Positions 23,562 to 32,725 of a DNA stretch of 64,000 nucleotides are shown here, in pieces. Where the stretch lies: contig CAVPGR010000004.1 in assembly GCA_963704035.1 (NCBI GenBank), forward strand, positions 1,364,001 through 1,428,000. The letters are read 5' to 3'. Under the pieces are notes generated by a model that had not been told where the DNA came from, ran no database searches, and saw only the letters and a program-made list of their open reading frames with translations. Within the stretch, counting starts at the first letter, position 1, and every line of letters begins with the position of its first letter. The translations under genes and the position numbers were made by a program. Source of the DNA: JAOSJL01 sp963704035 (GTDB lineage: Bacteria; Actinomycetota; Acidimicrobiia; IMCC26256; JAOSJL01).

Positions 23562-25397
23562 GTGTGCGGCATCGTCGGTTTCACGGGCTCTGACGCGGCT
23601 CTGCCCGTCCTGCTAGACGGCCTGGCCTCCCTGGAGTACCGCGGCTACGACTCCGCCGGTGTGGCCCTCCAGGTTCCCGGCGACGGCCTGTGGCTACGTC
23701 GTCGCTCGGGCAAGCTCGCTGAGCTCACCGGCGCCGTGGGTGACGCGCCGGCAGACGCCACCACAGGAATCGGTCACACCCGTTGGGCCACCCACGGGCG
23801 ACCGTCGGAACGGAACGCCCATCCCCAGACAGACGGCTCCGGGGATCTGGCGATCGTGCACAACGGCATCGTCGAGAATTTTCTGGAGCTGCGCGAGGAG
23901 CTCGAAGCGAGTGGGCACGAGTTCCGCTCCGAAACCGACACCGAGGTTCTGGCACACCTCGTCGCCGATGAGCTGGCCGAAGGACGAAGCCTCGCCGACG
24001 CCGTCCGATCGCTGCTCCACAGCGCTGACGGAAGCTTCGCTGTGGCCGTGGTGCACGCCGACGACCCCGGGCTCATCGTGGCTGCCCGGCGCGTGTCGCC
24101 CCTGGTGGCAGGTGTCGCCGACGGAGCGGCGCTCGTGGCGTCCGACATCCCCGCGCTGCTCCCGCACACCCGCGACGTCCTGATCGTCGACGACGACCAG
24201 GTCGTCGAGCTGCGTCCGGGTTCGGTGCGCATCACCGACCTCGACGGCGCCGAACTGACGCCCGCGCCGCGCACGATCACGTGGGACGTCGAGCAGGCCG
24301 AGAAGGGCGGCTACGAGGATTTCATGCTCAAGGAGATCCACGAGCAGCCGGCGGCCGTCAGGGACACGTTGAGCGGACGGACCGCGCCGAGCGGTGAGCT
24401 CATGCTCGACGAGTTGCGGCTCTCCGAGGACGAGTTGCGGGCGGTCGACAAGGTGTTCCTGGTCGGATGTGGTACCAGCTACCACGCCGCGATGGTCGCC
24501 AAGTACGCCCTGGAGCACTGGACCCGTCTGCCGTGCGAGATCGACATCGCGTCCGAGTTCCGCTATCGGGACCCTGTGGTCGACACCCGCACGCTCGTGG
24601 TCGGGGTGAGCCAGTCGGGAGAGACCGCCGACACGATCGAGGCGATGAAGTACGCCAAGCGCTGGGACGCCCGCATCATCGCGGTCACCAACGTCGTCGA
24701 TTCGAGCATGGCACGCCTCGCCGACGCCGTCCTCTACACGCACGCGGGGCCCGAGATCGGCGTCGCCGCCACGAAGACGCACCTTGCGCAGGTCGTGGCG
24801 CTCGAGTTGCTGGCGCTGTACCTGGCTGGCCTGCGGGGAACCCGCTACACGAGCGAGGCACGTGATCTGCTCGCGGAGTTGTGTGAGATCCCTTCGCGAA
24901 TCGAGACGGTGATCAGTCGTAGCGACGACATCCGTCCGATCGCCCACGAACTGGTCGACGTCCGAGACTTCTTCTTCCTCGGCCGCGGCGTGGGATACCC
25001 CGTGGCGATGGAGGGCGCACTGAAGCTCAAGGAGATCAGCTACGCGCGAGCGGAGGCCTACCCGGGCGGCGAGATGAAACACGGCCCGATCGCGCTGATC
25101 GAACCGGGAACCGTCGTCGTCGGTGTGGCGACCCGCTCGCACGTCTACGCCAAGGTGCTCGGGAACGTCTCGGAAATGCGTACGCGGGGAGCGACCGTCG
25201 TCCTCGTGGCCAACGACGGCGATGACACCGCGGCGGGGCTCGCCGATCACGTGCTGTGGGTGCCGCCCACGATCGAGCTCTTCTCGCCGGCGGTCGACAC
25301 CGTGGCGCTCCAACTCTTTGCCTATCACCTCGCCAAGGAGCGCGGGCGTGACGTCGACAAGCCGCGGAATCTGGCCAAGACCGTGACCGTGGAGTGA
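23562..25397 (+). CDS. glmS: glutamine-fructose-6-phosphate aminotransferase (isomerizing)
   Basis: Makes glucosamine-6-phosphate from fructose-6-phosphate and glutamine. The 611-residue product starts MCGIVGFTGS; Cys2 is the glutaminase nucleophile, so GTG 23562 must be the start. The glutaminase domain (YRGYDSAGVAL, GHTRWATHGRP) occupies residues 1 to about 230. Two SIS domains follow, with VGCGTSYHAAMVAKYALEHW, GVSQSGETADTIEAM and the C-terminal KPRNLAKTVTVE. No glmS ribozyme is visible; the gap to glmM is only 10 bases. Confidence 0.96.
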   Translation: MCGIVGFTGSDAALPVLLDGLASLEYRGYDSAGVALQVPGDGLWLRRRSGKLAELTGAVGDAPADATTGIGHTRWATHGRPSERNAHPQTDGSGDLAIVHNGIVENFLELREELEASGHEFRSETDTEVLAHLVADELAEGRSLADAVRSLLHSADGSFAVAVVHADDPGLIVAARRVSPLVAGVADGAALVASDIPALLPHTRDVLIVDDDQVVELRPGSVRITDLDGAELTPAPRTITWDVEQAEKGGYEDFMLKEIHEQPAAVRDTLSGRTAPSGELMLDELRLSEDELRAVDKVFLVGCGTSYHAAMVAKYALEHWTRLPCEIDIASEFRYRDPVVDTRTLVVGVSQSGETADTIEAMKYAKRWDARIIAVTNVVDSSMARLADAVLYTHAGPEIGVAATKTHLAQVVALELLALYLAGLRGTRYTSEARDLLAELCEIPSRIETVISRSDDIRPIAHELVDVRDFFFLGRGVGYPVAMEGALKLKEISYARAEAYPGGEMKHGPIALIEPGTVVVGVATRSHVYAKVLGNVSEMRTRGATVVLVANDGDDTAAGLADHVLWVPPTIELFSPAVDTVALQLFAYHLAKERGRDVDKPRNLAKTVTVE

Positions 25398-25401
25398 TGT
25401 C

Positions 25402-25851
25402 GTGGCCACCGTTCACGCACTCACCGTGGAGCTGACCCGGGATCTCGAGCGCGTCACCGTCGGCCGGCAGGTGACGAGCATCGGGGTCGACCTCGTCGAG
25501 CTGGACCGCATGCGGTTGGCTCTCAGCAGGCGCCCGACCCTGGCGGAACGCTGCTTCTCCCCGGCCGAACGCGAGTACGCCCACCGGTCGCGTGACCCCG
25601 TGCCCAGCCTGGCCGCGCGTTTCGCCGCGAAAGAGGCCGTGATGAAGGCCCTCGGTGTCGGACTCTGGAAGTTCCGACTGCGCGACGTAGAGGTGGGCCG
25701 TTCACCGAGCGGTGAGCCGATGCTCGTTCTCACCGGTCGGGCCGCGGAGCTGTGCGAGGAGCGCGTCGTCGGGTCCTGGGCGCTGACTCTCACCCACACG
25801 GCGACCACCGCTCTGGCGGTGGCTCTGGCGTTCGCACCGGAGAGTCGCTGA
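25402..25851 (+). CDS. acpS: holo-[acyl-carrier-protein] synthase
   Basis: Transfers 4'-phosphopantetheine from CoA to acyl carrier protein. The metal-binding Asp of SIGVDLVELDRM and the Glu of FAAKEAVMKALGVGLW are present, along with the C-terminal LTHTATTALAVALA. The family is about 120-130 residues. From GTG 25402 the product has 149; GTG 25471 (VTSIGVDLVE) would give 126 and may be the true start. Confidence 0.93.
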   Translation: MATVHALTVELTRDLERVTVGRQVTSIGVDLVELDRMRLALSRRPTLAERCFSPAEREYAHRSRDPVPSLAARFAAKEAVMKALGVGLWKFRLRDVEVGRSPSGEPMLVLTGRAAELCEERVVGSWALTLTHTATTALAVALAFAPESR

Positions 25852-27321
25852 ATGCGACCGCTGCTCACCCCCGAGGAGATGTCGGCGGCCGATGCCACCA
25901 CGATCGCCGCGGGCACGCCGGGCGAGGTGCTCATGGAGCGCGCCGGACGTGCCGTGGCCCGGAAGGCGTTGCGCCTCCTCGGAGGCGGCTACGGCAAACG
26001 GTGCGTCGCGGTGTGCGGCGCCGGGAACAACGGAGGAGACGGACTCATTGCCGCGGCGGCTCTGCGGCGGCGCGGCGTAGGCGTCGACATCGTCCGGCTG
26101 GAGGAAGGAATCCGGTCTTCGGATCTCGACCGGAGCCTGAAACGCGCCGATCTCGCACTCGATGCGATGTTCGGCACGGGTTTCCACGGAGAGCTGAGTG
26201 GTGACGCCGCCGAGGTCGCTGACTGTCTCGCTGACGGTCCTCCCGTCCTGGCCGTCGACATTCCGTCGGGGGTCCACGGTGCGACGGGAGCTGTGGAGGG
26301 GCCGGCGGTGCGGGCAGTCGCCACGCTGTCGTTCGCAGCATTGAAACCCGGCCTCGTGTTCGAGCCCGGCGCGACTCACGCCGGCGAGGTCGAGGTCGCC
26401 GACATCGGAATCGACGTTTCCGGGGCGACGATGGGTGTCACCGAGCGCTCGGATGTCGCGTCGTGGCTTCTCCCACCGAATCCGGTCACCAACAAGTGGA
26501 CGTCGGGGGTGTCGGTCGTCGCGGGATCGGGGGGAATGACCGGTGCACCGAACTTCGTGAGCCACGCGGCGATGCGCGCGGGAGCGGGCATCGTGTGGTG
26601 CAACCTGCCGGGACGCGACGCCGCCCGTGCCGCCTCGGGAAATGAGGTCATCACGCGGGCGATCGCCGCCACACCGGACGGCTCCCTCGATCTTCCCGGA
26701 GCCGACGAGGTCCTGACGAGTCTGGGTCGCTTCCGCGCGCTGGCGCTCGGGCCCGGTCTGGGGCGGAGCGCACACACGGCGCTCGCCGTGATCCGGTTGG
26801 TCGAGCAGGCGTCGATTCCGCTCGTGCTCGACGCCGACGGCCTCAACGCTCTCGACGGAAAACCCGAGATCCTCCGAACCCGTCCGGCTCCGACTGTTCT
26901 GACCCCGCACGACGGCGAGTACGAGCGACTGATGGGCCGCGCTGTCGGTGACGACCGGGTGGGCGCCGCCGCCGACCTCGCGGCCCGTTCGGGTTCCGTG
27001 ACGCTTCTGAAGGGCCCGGCAACCGTGGTGGCAGATCCCGGCGGACGTACGGCAGTGAACCCGACGGGAGGCCCGTGGCTCGGCACTGCGGGAACGGGCG
27101 ACGTCCTCACCGGAATCGTCGCAGCGTTCCTCGCCCGGGGGATGGGGCCGTTCGAGGCGGCCGCGGCCGGAGCTTTCGTGCACGGCCTGGCGGCCGACAC
27201 CGCCACAGAAGGCACGACGGGGCACAGCGGCCTGGTCGCGGGTGACCTCATCGGCGCACTCGGGCCTACGCTGGCACGGATCACCGGCGGAGACCCAGCC
27301 CCAGAGGCGGAGGAACAATGA
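25852..27321 (+). CDS. nnr: bifunctional NAD(P)H-hydrate epimerase / ADP-dependent dehydratase
   Basis: Repairs hydrated NAD(P)H. Residues 1 to about 215 are the YjeF_N epimerase domain (VCGAGNNGGDGLIAAAALRR, LAVDIPSGVHGATG). Residues 225-489 are the YjeF_C dehydratase domain with LDADGLNAL, VLTPHDGEYERL and the nucleotide-binding motif GTAGTGDVLTGIVAAF. The length is normal for the fused form. It directly follows acpS and overlaps the CBS gene by four bases. Confidence 0.94.
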   Translation: MRPLLTPEEMSAADATTIAAGTPGEVLMERAGRAVARKALRLLGGGYGKRCVAVCGAGNNGGDGLIAAAALRRRGVGVDIVRLEEGIRSSDLDRSLKRADLALDAMFGTGFHGELSGDAAEVADCLADGPPVLAVDIPSGVHGATGAVEGPAVRAVATLSFAALKPGLVFEPGATHAGEVEVADIGIDVSGATMGVTERSDVASWLLPPNPVTNKWTSGVSVVAGSGGMTGAPNFVSHAAMRAGAGIVWCNLPGRDAARAASGNEVITRAIAATPDGSLDLPGADEVLTSLGRFRALALGPGLGRSAHTALAVIRLVEQASIPLVLDADGLNALDGKPEILRTRPAPTVLTPHDGEYERLMGRAVGDDRVGAAADLAARSGSVTLLKGPATVVADPGGRTAVNPTGGPWLGTAGTGDVLTGIVAAFLARGMGPFEAAAAGAFVHGLAADTATEGTTGHSGLVAGDLIGALGPTLARITGGDPAPEAEEQ

Positions 27322-27782
27322 CCGAGGAAACCCGCGTCGAAGATGTCATGACCAGCGAGGTCGTGACGTTGCGTCCCGACCAGAGTGTCGCGGAGGCCGC
27401 TGACGTGCTGGCCGGTGATGCCATCGGGGCGGCGCCGGTGGTCGACGACGGCACGTACGTGGGAATGCTCAACGACGACGACCTCATCGTCTCCGAGGCT
27501 CGCCTCCACCTGCCCACGACGTTCAACATCCTCGGCGCCCAGATCGTGATGCCCGGCTCGCAGCACCGCTTCGAGGAGGAGCTGGAGAAGGCTGTGGGCG
27601 CCACCGTCGGCGACGTGATGGACACCGACCACCCGAGTGTCGCGTCCGACGATCCCCTCATGGCCGTCGCCACGCTGATGCACGACAAGGGAGTCACCCA
27701 CGTTCCCGTCATCGACGACGGTGCGGTCGTGGGAATCGTCGCTCGTGGCGACCTGATCCGGCACCTGTCCGACACGACATGA
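27318..27782 (+). CDS. CBS-domain pair protein
   Basis: The 154-residue product consists of two CBS motifs, at about 8-60 (VEDVMTSEVVTLRPDQSVAE) and 96-150 (VGDVMDTDHPSVASDDPLMA), joined by a helical segment (FNILGAQIVMPGSQHRFEEE). CBS pairs sense adenosine nucleotides. No effector domain is attached and the partner is unknown. It overlaps nnr and alr by four bases each, so the three are translated together. Confidence 0.9.
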   Translation: MTEETRVEDVMTSEVVTLRPDQSVAEAADVLAGDAIGAAPVVDDGTYVGMLNDDDLIVSEARLHLPTTFNILGAQIVMPGSQHRFEEELEKAVGATVGDVMDTDHPSVASDDPLMAVATLMHDKGVTHVPVIDDGAVVGIVARGDLIRHLSDTT

Positions 27783-28912
27783 GCGCCCTCCGCCCCGCGT
27801 GGGCGGCCATAGACCTCGACGCCGTGCGGCACAACGTGTCCGTGCTCCGGAGCGCGGCACCGTCGGCGGCCCTGATGGCCGTGGTGAAGGCCAACGGTTA
27901 CGGACACGGCGCTGAGCAGGTCGGTCGCGCGGCTCTCGGCGCCGGTGCGTCGTGGCTCGGCGTCGCGCGGGTGGCCGAGGGTGTGGAGTTGCGGGATGCG
28001 GGCATCGACGCGCCCGTCATGGTGTTGTCCGACCCGCCGGCCGGTGCCGCAGGCGAGGTCGTGTCAGCCCGTCTGACTCCGATGATCAGTGACAGCGCGT
28101 CGCTTCGGCCCCTTGCCGACGCCGCTCGCGTAGCGAAGACACGTCTCGACGTCCACCTGAAGGTCGACACGGGAATGCACCGGGTGGGGTGCTCTCCGGA
28201 CGCGGTTCGGGACATCGTGGATCGTCTCCAGGCCGAACCCGAGCTCCGATTCTCCGGCATCGGAACCCACTTCGCCGTCGCCGACGCGGTCGGCGATCCC
28301 TTCACCGACCGTCAGCTCGACGAGTTCCTCCGGGTGCTCGACGATCTCGACCGAGTCGACGCACGCCCCCCGCTGGCGCACGCTGCGAACTCGGCGGGCC
28401 TGCTGGCGCACCCCCGGTCCCACCTCGACCTGGTTCGTGCCGGGATCTCCGTCTACGGGCTCGCGCCGGGCAAGGAGATCACTCCCGATCCGGCGTTGCG
28501 TCCGGCGATGTCCCTGCACGCCCGCGTGTCGGCGGTGCGCGACCTCGACGCCGGGGAGCGGGTGTCCTACGGCCGCCGCTACGAGCTCTCTGCTCCGGGC
28601 CGGATCGCGACCATTCCACTGGGCTACGCCGACGGTGTCCCCCGTCGCCTGGCGGAAGTCGGTGGCGAAGTTCTCGTGGGCGGGACACGTCGACCGGTGG
28701 CCGGTACCGTCACGATGGACCAGATGATGGTGGATCTCGGGTCCGCGTCGGTCGACGTGGGCGACGAGGTCGTGCTGATCGGTTCCCAGGACGGACCCGA
28801 CGGATCCGACACGATCACCGCCACGGAATGGGCCGACCGGCTCGGCACGATCGACTACGAGATCGTCACCGGGATCCGCAGCAGGGTCCCGCGCACCTAC
28901 AGCGGGGGGTGA
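27779..28912 (+). CDS. alr: alanine racemase
   Basis: Interconverts L- and D-alanine for peptidoglycan. The 377-residue product carries the PLP motif AVVKANGYGHGAEQVG with the PLP lysine at 38, and the C-terminal-domain catalytic tyrosine in GERVSYGRRYEL near 265. Other family blocks are LKVDTGMHRVGC and AGTVTMDQMMVDLG. It begins with ATG overlapping the CBS gene. Confidence 0.96.
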   Translation: MSALRPAWAAIDLDAVRHNVSVLRSAAPSAALMAVVKANGYGHGAEQVGRAALGAGASWLGVARVAEGVELRDAGIDAPVMVLSDPPAGAAGEVVSARLTPMISDSASLRPLADAARVAKTRLDVHLKVDTGMHRVGCSPDAVRDIVDRLQAEPELRFSGIGTHFAVADAVGDPFTDRQLDEFLRVLDDLDRVDARPPLAHAANSAGLLAHPRSHLDLVRAGISVYGLAPGKEITPDPALRPAMSLHARVSAVRDLDAGERVSYGRRYELSAPGRIATIPLGYADGVPRRLAEVGGEVLVGGTRRPVAGTVTMDQMMVDLGSASVDVGDEVVLIGSQDGPDGSDTITATEWADRLGTIDYEIVTGIRSRVPRTYSGG

Positions 28913-28921
28913 CCGACCCCG

Positions 28922-29512
28922 ATGAGCGCCGAAGAACCCGTGGCCGTGGAGTTCGCGAACTTCGGGGAACTCGAACGCGCCGCCATGGTGTGTACACGTT
29001 GCGATCTGGCGGAAGGTCGCACGCAGGTCGTGTTCGGTAGCGGTGATCCCGCGGCGGACCTGATGTTCGTGGGAGAGGGTCCCGGTGCCCGCGAGGACGA
29101 GCAGGGTCTGCCGTTCGTGGGCCCGTCGGGCAATCTGCTCACGGAGCTGATCCACGGGATCGGGTTGGAGCGTTCCGCGTGCTACATCGCGAACGTCGTG
29201 AAGTGTCGACCGCCCGGCAACCGTGATCCACTCCCCGGGGAGATCACCGCGTGCCGGCCGTATCTCGAGGCGCAACTCGGGTTCATCCGGCCTCGCGTCG
29301 TCATGACGCTGGGAAACTTCGCGATGAAGCTGCTTCTCGACACGAAGGAGGGCATCACGAAGATGAGAGGGAAGCAGTATCCGTATCGCGACGCCGTTCT
29401 GATTCCATCGTTCCACCCGGCCGCCGCGTTGCGAGGGGGCGGAGGAGTGCTCGCCGACATGCGGGCCGACTTCGTCCGCGTCCGGCGTGTCCTCCACGGG
29501 TCCTCGATCTGA
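28922..29512 (+). CDS. family 4 uracil-DNA glycosylase (Fe-S)
   Basis: Removes uracil from DNA. The 196-residue product has the four cysteines expected for the 4Fe-4S cluster: C24 and C27 (CTRC), C95 and C111. The active-site motifs are GEGPGAREDEQGLPFVGPSG and IPSFHPAAALR. Genes of this family commonly lie near tsaE or alr in Actinobacteria. The length is usual. Confidence 0.93.
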   Translation: MSAEEPVAVEFANFGELERAAMVCTRCDLAEGRTQVVFGSGDPAADLMFVGEGPGAREDEQGLPFVGPSGNLLTELIHGIGLERSACYIANVVKCRPPGNRDPLPGEITACRPYLEAQLGFIRPRVVMTLGNFAMKLLLDTKEGITKMRGKQYPYRDAVLIPSFHPAAALRGGGGVLADMRADFVRVRRVLHGSSI

Positions 29513-29513
29513 G

Positions 29514-30008
29514 ATGGATCTCGTCACGCACGCCCCCGAGGCCACGTTGGGCTTCGGCGCCGCACTCGCCGAGATACTCGAGCCGGGCGATCTCCTTCTC
29601 GTCGGAGGAGGGTTGGGAAGCGGCAAGACGGTTCTCGCTCGAGGTGTCGGCGCGGGCCTCGGCGTGGAGGGACCTGTCGTGTCGCCCACGTTCACGCTCG
29701 TCCGGGAGTACGACGGTCGTGTCCCGTTCGTCCATGCCGACGTGTACAGGCTCGACGACCTGGCCGAGTTCGTCGATCTCGACGTCGGTGAGGCGTTCAA
29801 CGGCACGGCTGTCACTCTCGTGGAATGGGGCGATGTCGTCGCTTCGGCGCTGCCCGCCGACCGCCTGGAGATCACACTGGAGCGCGTGGAAGACGCACCC
29901 GATTCGCGTCGAATTCTGATCGAGGCTCGCGGGCCGACCTGGGCGGCGCGCCGCGCGACGTTGGCGAGTCTCTGCGACAGCCCTGCGAACAGGCCTGAGA
30001 AGTCGTGA
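29514..30008 (+). CDS. tsaE: tRNA t6A biosynthesis ATPase TsaE
   Basis: Drives threonylcarbamoyl transfer to A37 of tRNA together with TsaB and TsaD. The 164-residue product has the P-loop GGGLGSGKT at 31-39, the block VVSPTFTLVREYDG, the Walker-B-like HADVYRLDDLAEF, and the conserved VEWGDVV. ATG 29514 starts one base after the glycosylase gene. The stop overlaps tsaB (GTGA). Confidence 0.95.
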   Translation: MDLVTHAPEATLGFGAALAEILEPGDLLLVGGGLGSGKTVLARGVGAGLGVEGPVVSPTFTLVREYDGRVPFVHADVYRLDDLAEFVDLDVGEAFNGTAVTLVEWGDVVASALPADRLEITLERVEDAPDSRRILIEARGPTWAARRATLASLCDSPANRPEKS

Positions 30009-30706
30009 CGATGCACGTGCTCGTCATGGACACGGCGACGGCCCAGGTGGGAGTCGCCATCGGGGTCGGTGACCACGTCGCCGGTGAGGTCCGTCTCGTC
30101 GGCGGTCGCCGCCACGCCGAGCACTTGGTGCCGGTCGTGGAGCGGCTGTGTGACGACACCGGCGTGCGTCTCGATCGGCTCGCGGCGATCGGCGTGGGTG
30201 TCGGTCCCGGCCTCTTCACCGGGCTCCGGGTGGGCGTGGCCACGGCGAAGATGCTGGCGCGGGTACTGCGCATTCCGATGGTCGCTGTGGGGAGTCTCGA
30301 CCTCGTGGCCCATCCGCTTCGCCACGCAGACCGCCAGATCGCCGCCGTGCTCGACGCCCGGCGCTCCGAGGTGTTCTACGGCCGCTACCGCACGGTGCCG
30401 GGAGGGGTGCTACGGATCGGCGACCCCACCGTCGTGCCACCGGAAGACGTCGTCGGCGATCTGCTGAGCCGAGGTGTGGAGACGCTGCTTGCCGGCGACG
30501 GCGTGTCGGCCCATCCGGAGGTCTTCACCGACGTGGATCGCGCCGAGTGGGCAGGTCCGACGTTCGACTTCCCGAGCCCGGCTTCGCTCGTGGCGCTCAC
30601 CGCTCACCGCGTGGAACGTGAGGAGTTCGCCCAGCCCGCCGAGGTTGCCCCCGTCTACCTGCGGGCGGCGGACGCACGCATCAACTGGGAACAGCGCAGC
30701 TCATGA
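30005..30706 (+). CDS. tsaB: tRNA t6A biosynthesis protein TsaB
   Basis: TsaB is an ASKHA-fold scaffold that dimerises with TsaD. The product has 233 residues. The N-terminal VLVMDTATAQVGVAIG and the motif GVGVGPGLFTGLRVGVATAK are diagnostic. It overlaps tsaE and rimI by four bases each. Confidence 0.95.
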   Translation: MTMHVLVMDTATAQVGVAIGVGDHVAGEVRLVGGRRHAEHLVPVVERLCDDTGVRLDRLAAIGVGVGPGLFTGLRVGVATAKMLARVLRIPMVAVGSLDLVAHPLRHADRQIAAVLDARRSEVFYGRYRTVPGGVLRIGDPTVVPPEDVVGDLLSRGVETLLAGDGVSAHPEVFTDVDRAEWAGPTFDFPSPASLVALTAHRVEREEFAQPAEVAPVYLRAADARINWEQRSS

Positions 30707-31230
30707 GCATTCGTCCACCCGACACGCGCCCGATGGGTATCGAGGTGGCCGTGATGCGTCGCCGCCACCTCCGGGGCGTCCTCGCTATCGAGGAGCAGGT
30801 CTACCCGCGCCCGTGGAGCGGGTCCCTGTTCCTCAGTGAGATGTCGTTGCGCTCCAGCCGCGCCTACTTCGTCGCCCGCTCGGGCCGGTCGGTCGTGGGC
30901 TACGGCGGGGTCATGTTGAGTGACGACGACGCTCACGTCACGACGCTCGCCGTCGACCCTGACCACCAGCGCCGTGGTATCGGAACTCGACTCATGCTGA
31001 CGCTGACCCGTGCCGCTGTGCAGCGCGGCGCGCGCCATCTCACTCTCGAGGTCCGTTCCAACAACATCGCCGCCCAGGCGCTCTACCGGCGCTTCGGCCT
31101 CGCTCCCGTGGGCACCCGGCCCGGCTACTACACAGCGACCAACGAGGACGCGCTGATCATGTGGGTTCACGACATCGACACCCCCGAGTACTCCGTCCGA
31201 CTCACCGGCATCGAGGAGGAACTCCGGTGA
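30703..31230 (+). CDS. rimI: ribosomal protein S18 alanine N-acetyltransferase
   Basis: A GNAT acetyltransferase of 175 residues, with the acetyl-CoA binding motif VDPDHQRRGIGTRLML and the C-terminal block LYRRFGLAPVGTRPGYY. Position between tsaB and tsaD is the usual one for rimI in Actinobacteria. About 10 residues at the N terminus (MSIRPPDTRP) and the tail after 160 are not conserved. Confidence 0.93.
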   Translation: MSIRPPDTRPMGIEVAVMRRRHLRGVLAIEEQVYPRPWSGSLFLSEMSLRSSRAYFVARSGRSVVGYGGVMLSDDDAHVTTLAVDPDHQRRGIGTRLMLTLTRAAVQRGARHLTLEVRSNNIAAQALYRRFGLAPVGTRPGYYTATNEDALIMWVHDIDTPEYSVRLTGIEEELR

Positions 31231-32222
31231 CACGTCTGACTCTGGGTATCGAAACGTCGTGCGACGAAACGGCCGCGGCGGTAGTGGCCGACGGCGTGGA
31301 CGTGCGGTCGTCGGTCGTGTCGAGCCAGGTGGACCTGCACGCCGGGTTCGGCGGTGTGGTCCCCGAACTCGCGAGTCGTGCCCATGTGGAACTCATCGAC
31401 GAAGTCGTCAACGAGGCCCTTGTCGAGGGTGGTGCCGACTTCGACACGATCGACCTCGTCGGAGCGTGTTTCGGACCGGGCCTTGCCGGTGCGCTCCTCG
31501 TCGGCGTGAGCGCCGCCAAGGCGATCGCGCTTGCAGCTTCGATCCCCTACGTAGGGGTGAACCACCTCGAAGCGCACCTGCACGCGACCGTGCTCGAGCA
31601 TCCGTCGGTGGAGTTCCCCGCGGTGGTCCTGATCGCCTCGGGTGGTCACACGATGCTCGTGGAGGTGCGCGACCGACTCGACTACAGCGTGCTCGGAGAG
31701 ACGGTCGATGACGCGGCGGGTGAGGCGTTCGACAAGGTCGCGCGGTTCCTCGGTCTCGGATACCCCGGAGGCCCCGCCATCGACAGCATCTCGACCGAGG
31801 GTGACCCGACCGTCGTGAGGTTCCCCCGTCCGATGATGGACGCGGGAGACATGTTCTCCTTCTCCGGTCTGAAGACGGCGGTTGTCAACCGCGTGCACGA
31901 GGAACCCGGCCTCGCGACCGCAGATGTGGCGGCGGCGTTCCAGGAGGCGGTGGTCGATGTGCTCGCCACGAAACTCGCCCGTGCCGCAGAGCGTTCGGGT
32001 GCGGCCACCGTGGCGCTGGGCGGAGGCGTGGCGGCGAACAGGGCTCTGCGCTCACGGGTGGCGGTCGACAGCGAGGCGGGAGGGTGGGCCGTGGCTCTCC
32101 CCGGACCGGCGTTCTGCACCGACAACGGTGCCATGATCGCCGCCGCCGCCCACGTCCGCTTCGGCGCGGACGGACCGACACCCCTCAGCGGGGGAGTGGA
32201 ACCCGGCCTGCGCCTGGGGTGA
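31227..32222 (+). CDS. tsaD: tRNA N6-adenosine threonylcarbamoyltransferase
   Basis: The catalytic subunit of t6A synthesis. The 331-residue product starts LTLGIETSCDETAAAVVADG, has the metal-binding motif VNHLEAHLHATVL with its two histidines, LIASGGHTMLVEV, and the C-terminal motif CTDNGAMIAAAAHVRF. GTG 31227 overlaps the rimI stop. With tsaB and tsaE close by, only tsaC is missing from this window. Confidence 0.96.
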   Translation: MTRLTLGIETSCDETAAAVVADGVDVRSSVVSSQVDLHAGFGGVVPELASRAHVELIDEVVNEALVEGGADFDTIDLVGACFGPGLAGALLVGVSAAKAIALAASIPYVGVNHLEAHLHATVLEHPSVEFPAVVLIASGGHTMLVEVRDRLDYSVLGETVDDAAGEAFDKVARFLGLGYPGGPAIDSISTEGDPTVVRFPRPMMDAGDMFSFSGLKTAVVNRVHEEPGLATADVAAAFQEAVVDVLATKLARAAERSGAATVALGGGVAANRALRSRVAVDSEAGGWAVALPGPAFCTDNGAMIAAAAHVRFGADGPTPLSGGVEPGLRLG

Positions 32223-32262
32223 GTGGTCCGGCCCCGTGTTGCCGGGCCCGGCGGCCTGCTGG

Positions 32263-32300
32263 TACCTTGGCCGTTAGCACTCGTCGAGGGCGAGTGCTAA
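32263..32300 (+). promoter_or_regulatory. CIRCE operator and -10 element of groES
   Basis: TTAGCACTC and GAGTGCTAA, separated by nine bases (32274-32300), form a perfect CIRCE inverted repeat, the binding site of the heat-shock repressor HrcA. A TACCTT at 32263-32268 would start transcription near 32275, so the operator covers the start point. The leader to groES is about 137 bases. Confidence 0.92.
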
Positions 32301-32411
32301 CACCACCGGGGCACGGGTCAGCGCCACCGGCCCCGAGACATCGCAGTACACCCGGCTCAGGCCGGGCACAGACCCGTCATTCAGCCGAAAACAGCACGTG
32401 GAGGCACGTCG

Positions 32412-32717
32412 ATGAATCTGCAGCCGCTCGAAGACCGCATCGTGGTCCGTTCCGCCGAGGCGGAGGAGACCACCGCCAGCGGACTGGTCATCCCCGAAAC
32501 CGCCAAGGAGAAGCCCCAGCAGGGCGAAGTGCTCGCCGTGGGCCCGGGCCGACGCTCCGACCAGACCGGCGAGATCATTCCTCTCGATGTCGAGGTGGGC
32601 GACGCCATCGTGTACTCGAAGTACGGCGGCACCGAGATCGAGGTCGACGGCGAGGAGCTGTTGATCCTCTCCGGCCGCGACGTTCTCGCCAAGGTGGGTG
32701 GCAAGAAGAAGAAGTAG
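32412..32717 (+). CDS. groES: co-chaperonin GroES
   Basis: The lid of the GroEL chaperonin. The 101-residue product has LQPLEDRIVVRSAEAEETTA, the mobile-loop region SGLVIPETAKEKPQQGEV and the C-terminal IVYSKYGGTEIEVDGEELLI. A gtggagg site precedes ATG 32412. The next gene is on the opposite strand, so groEL is not in this operon. The tail KVGGKKKK is slightly longer than usual. Confidence 0.97.
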   Translation: MNLQPLEDRIVVRSAEAEETTASGLVIPETAKEKPQQGEVLAVGPGRRSDQTGEIIPLDVEVGDAIVYSKYGGTEIEVDGEELLILSGRDVLAKVGGKKKK

Positions 32718-32725
32718 AGAGTCGA

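Noticed and set aside
23530..23562. glmS ribozyme upstream of glmS
   Set aside because: Only ten bases separate glmM and glmS and no ribozyme core is visible.
21599..23584. A 661-codon minus-strand open frame over rpsI and glmM
   Set aside because: The sequence is low in hydrophobic residues, rich in Arg/His and lies wholly over conserved plus-strand genes.
28064..30325. A 753-codon open frame on the minus strand opposite alr, the glycosylase gene, tsaE and tsaB
   Set aside because: It is a shadow: high GC makes long antisense frames common, the protein has no recognisable domain, and the plus strand holds well-conserved coupled genes throughout.
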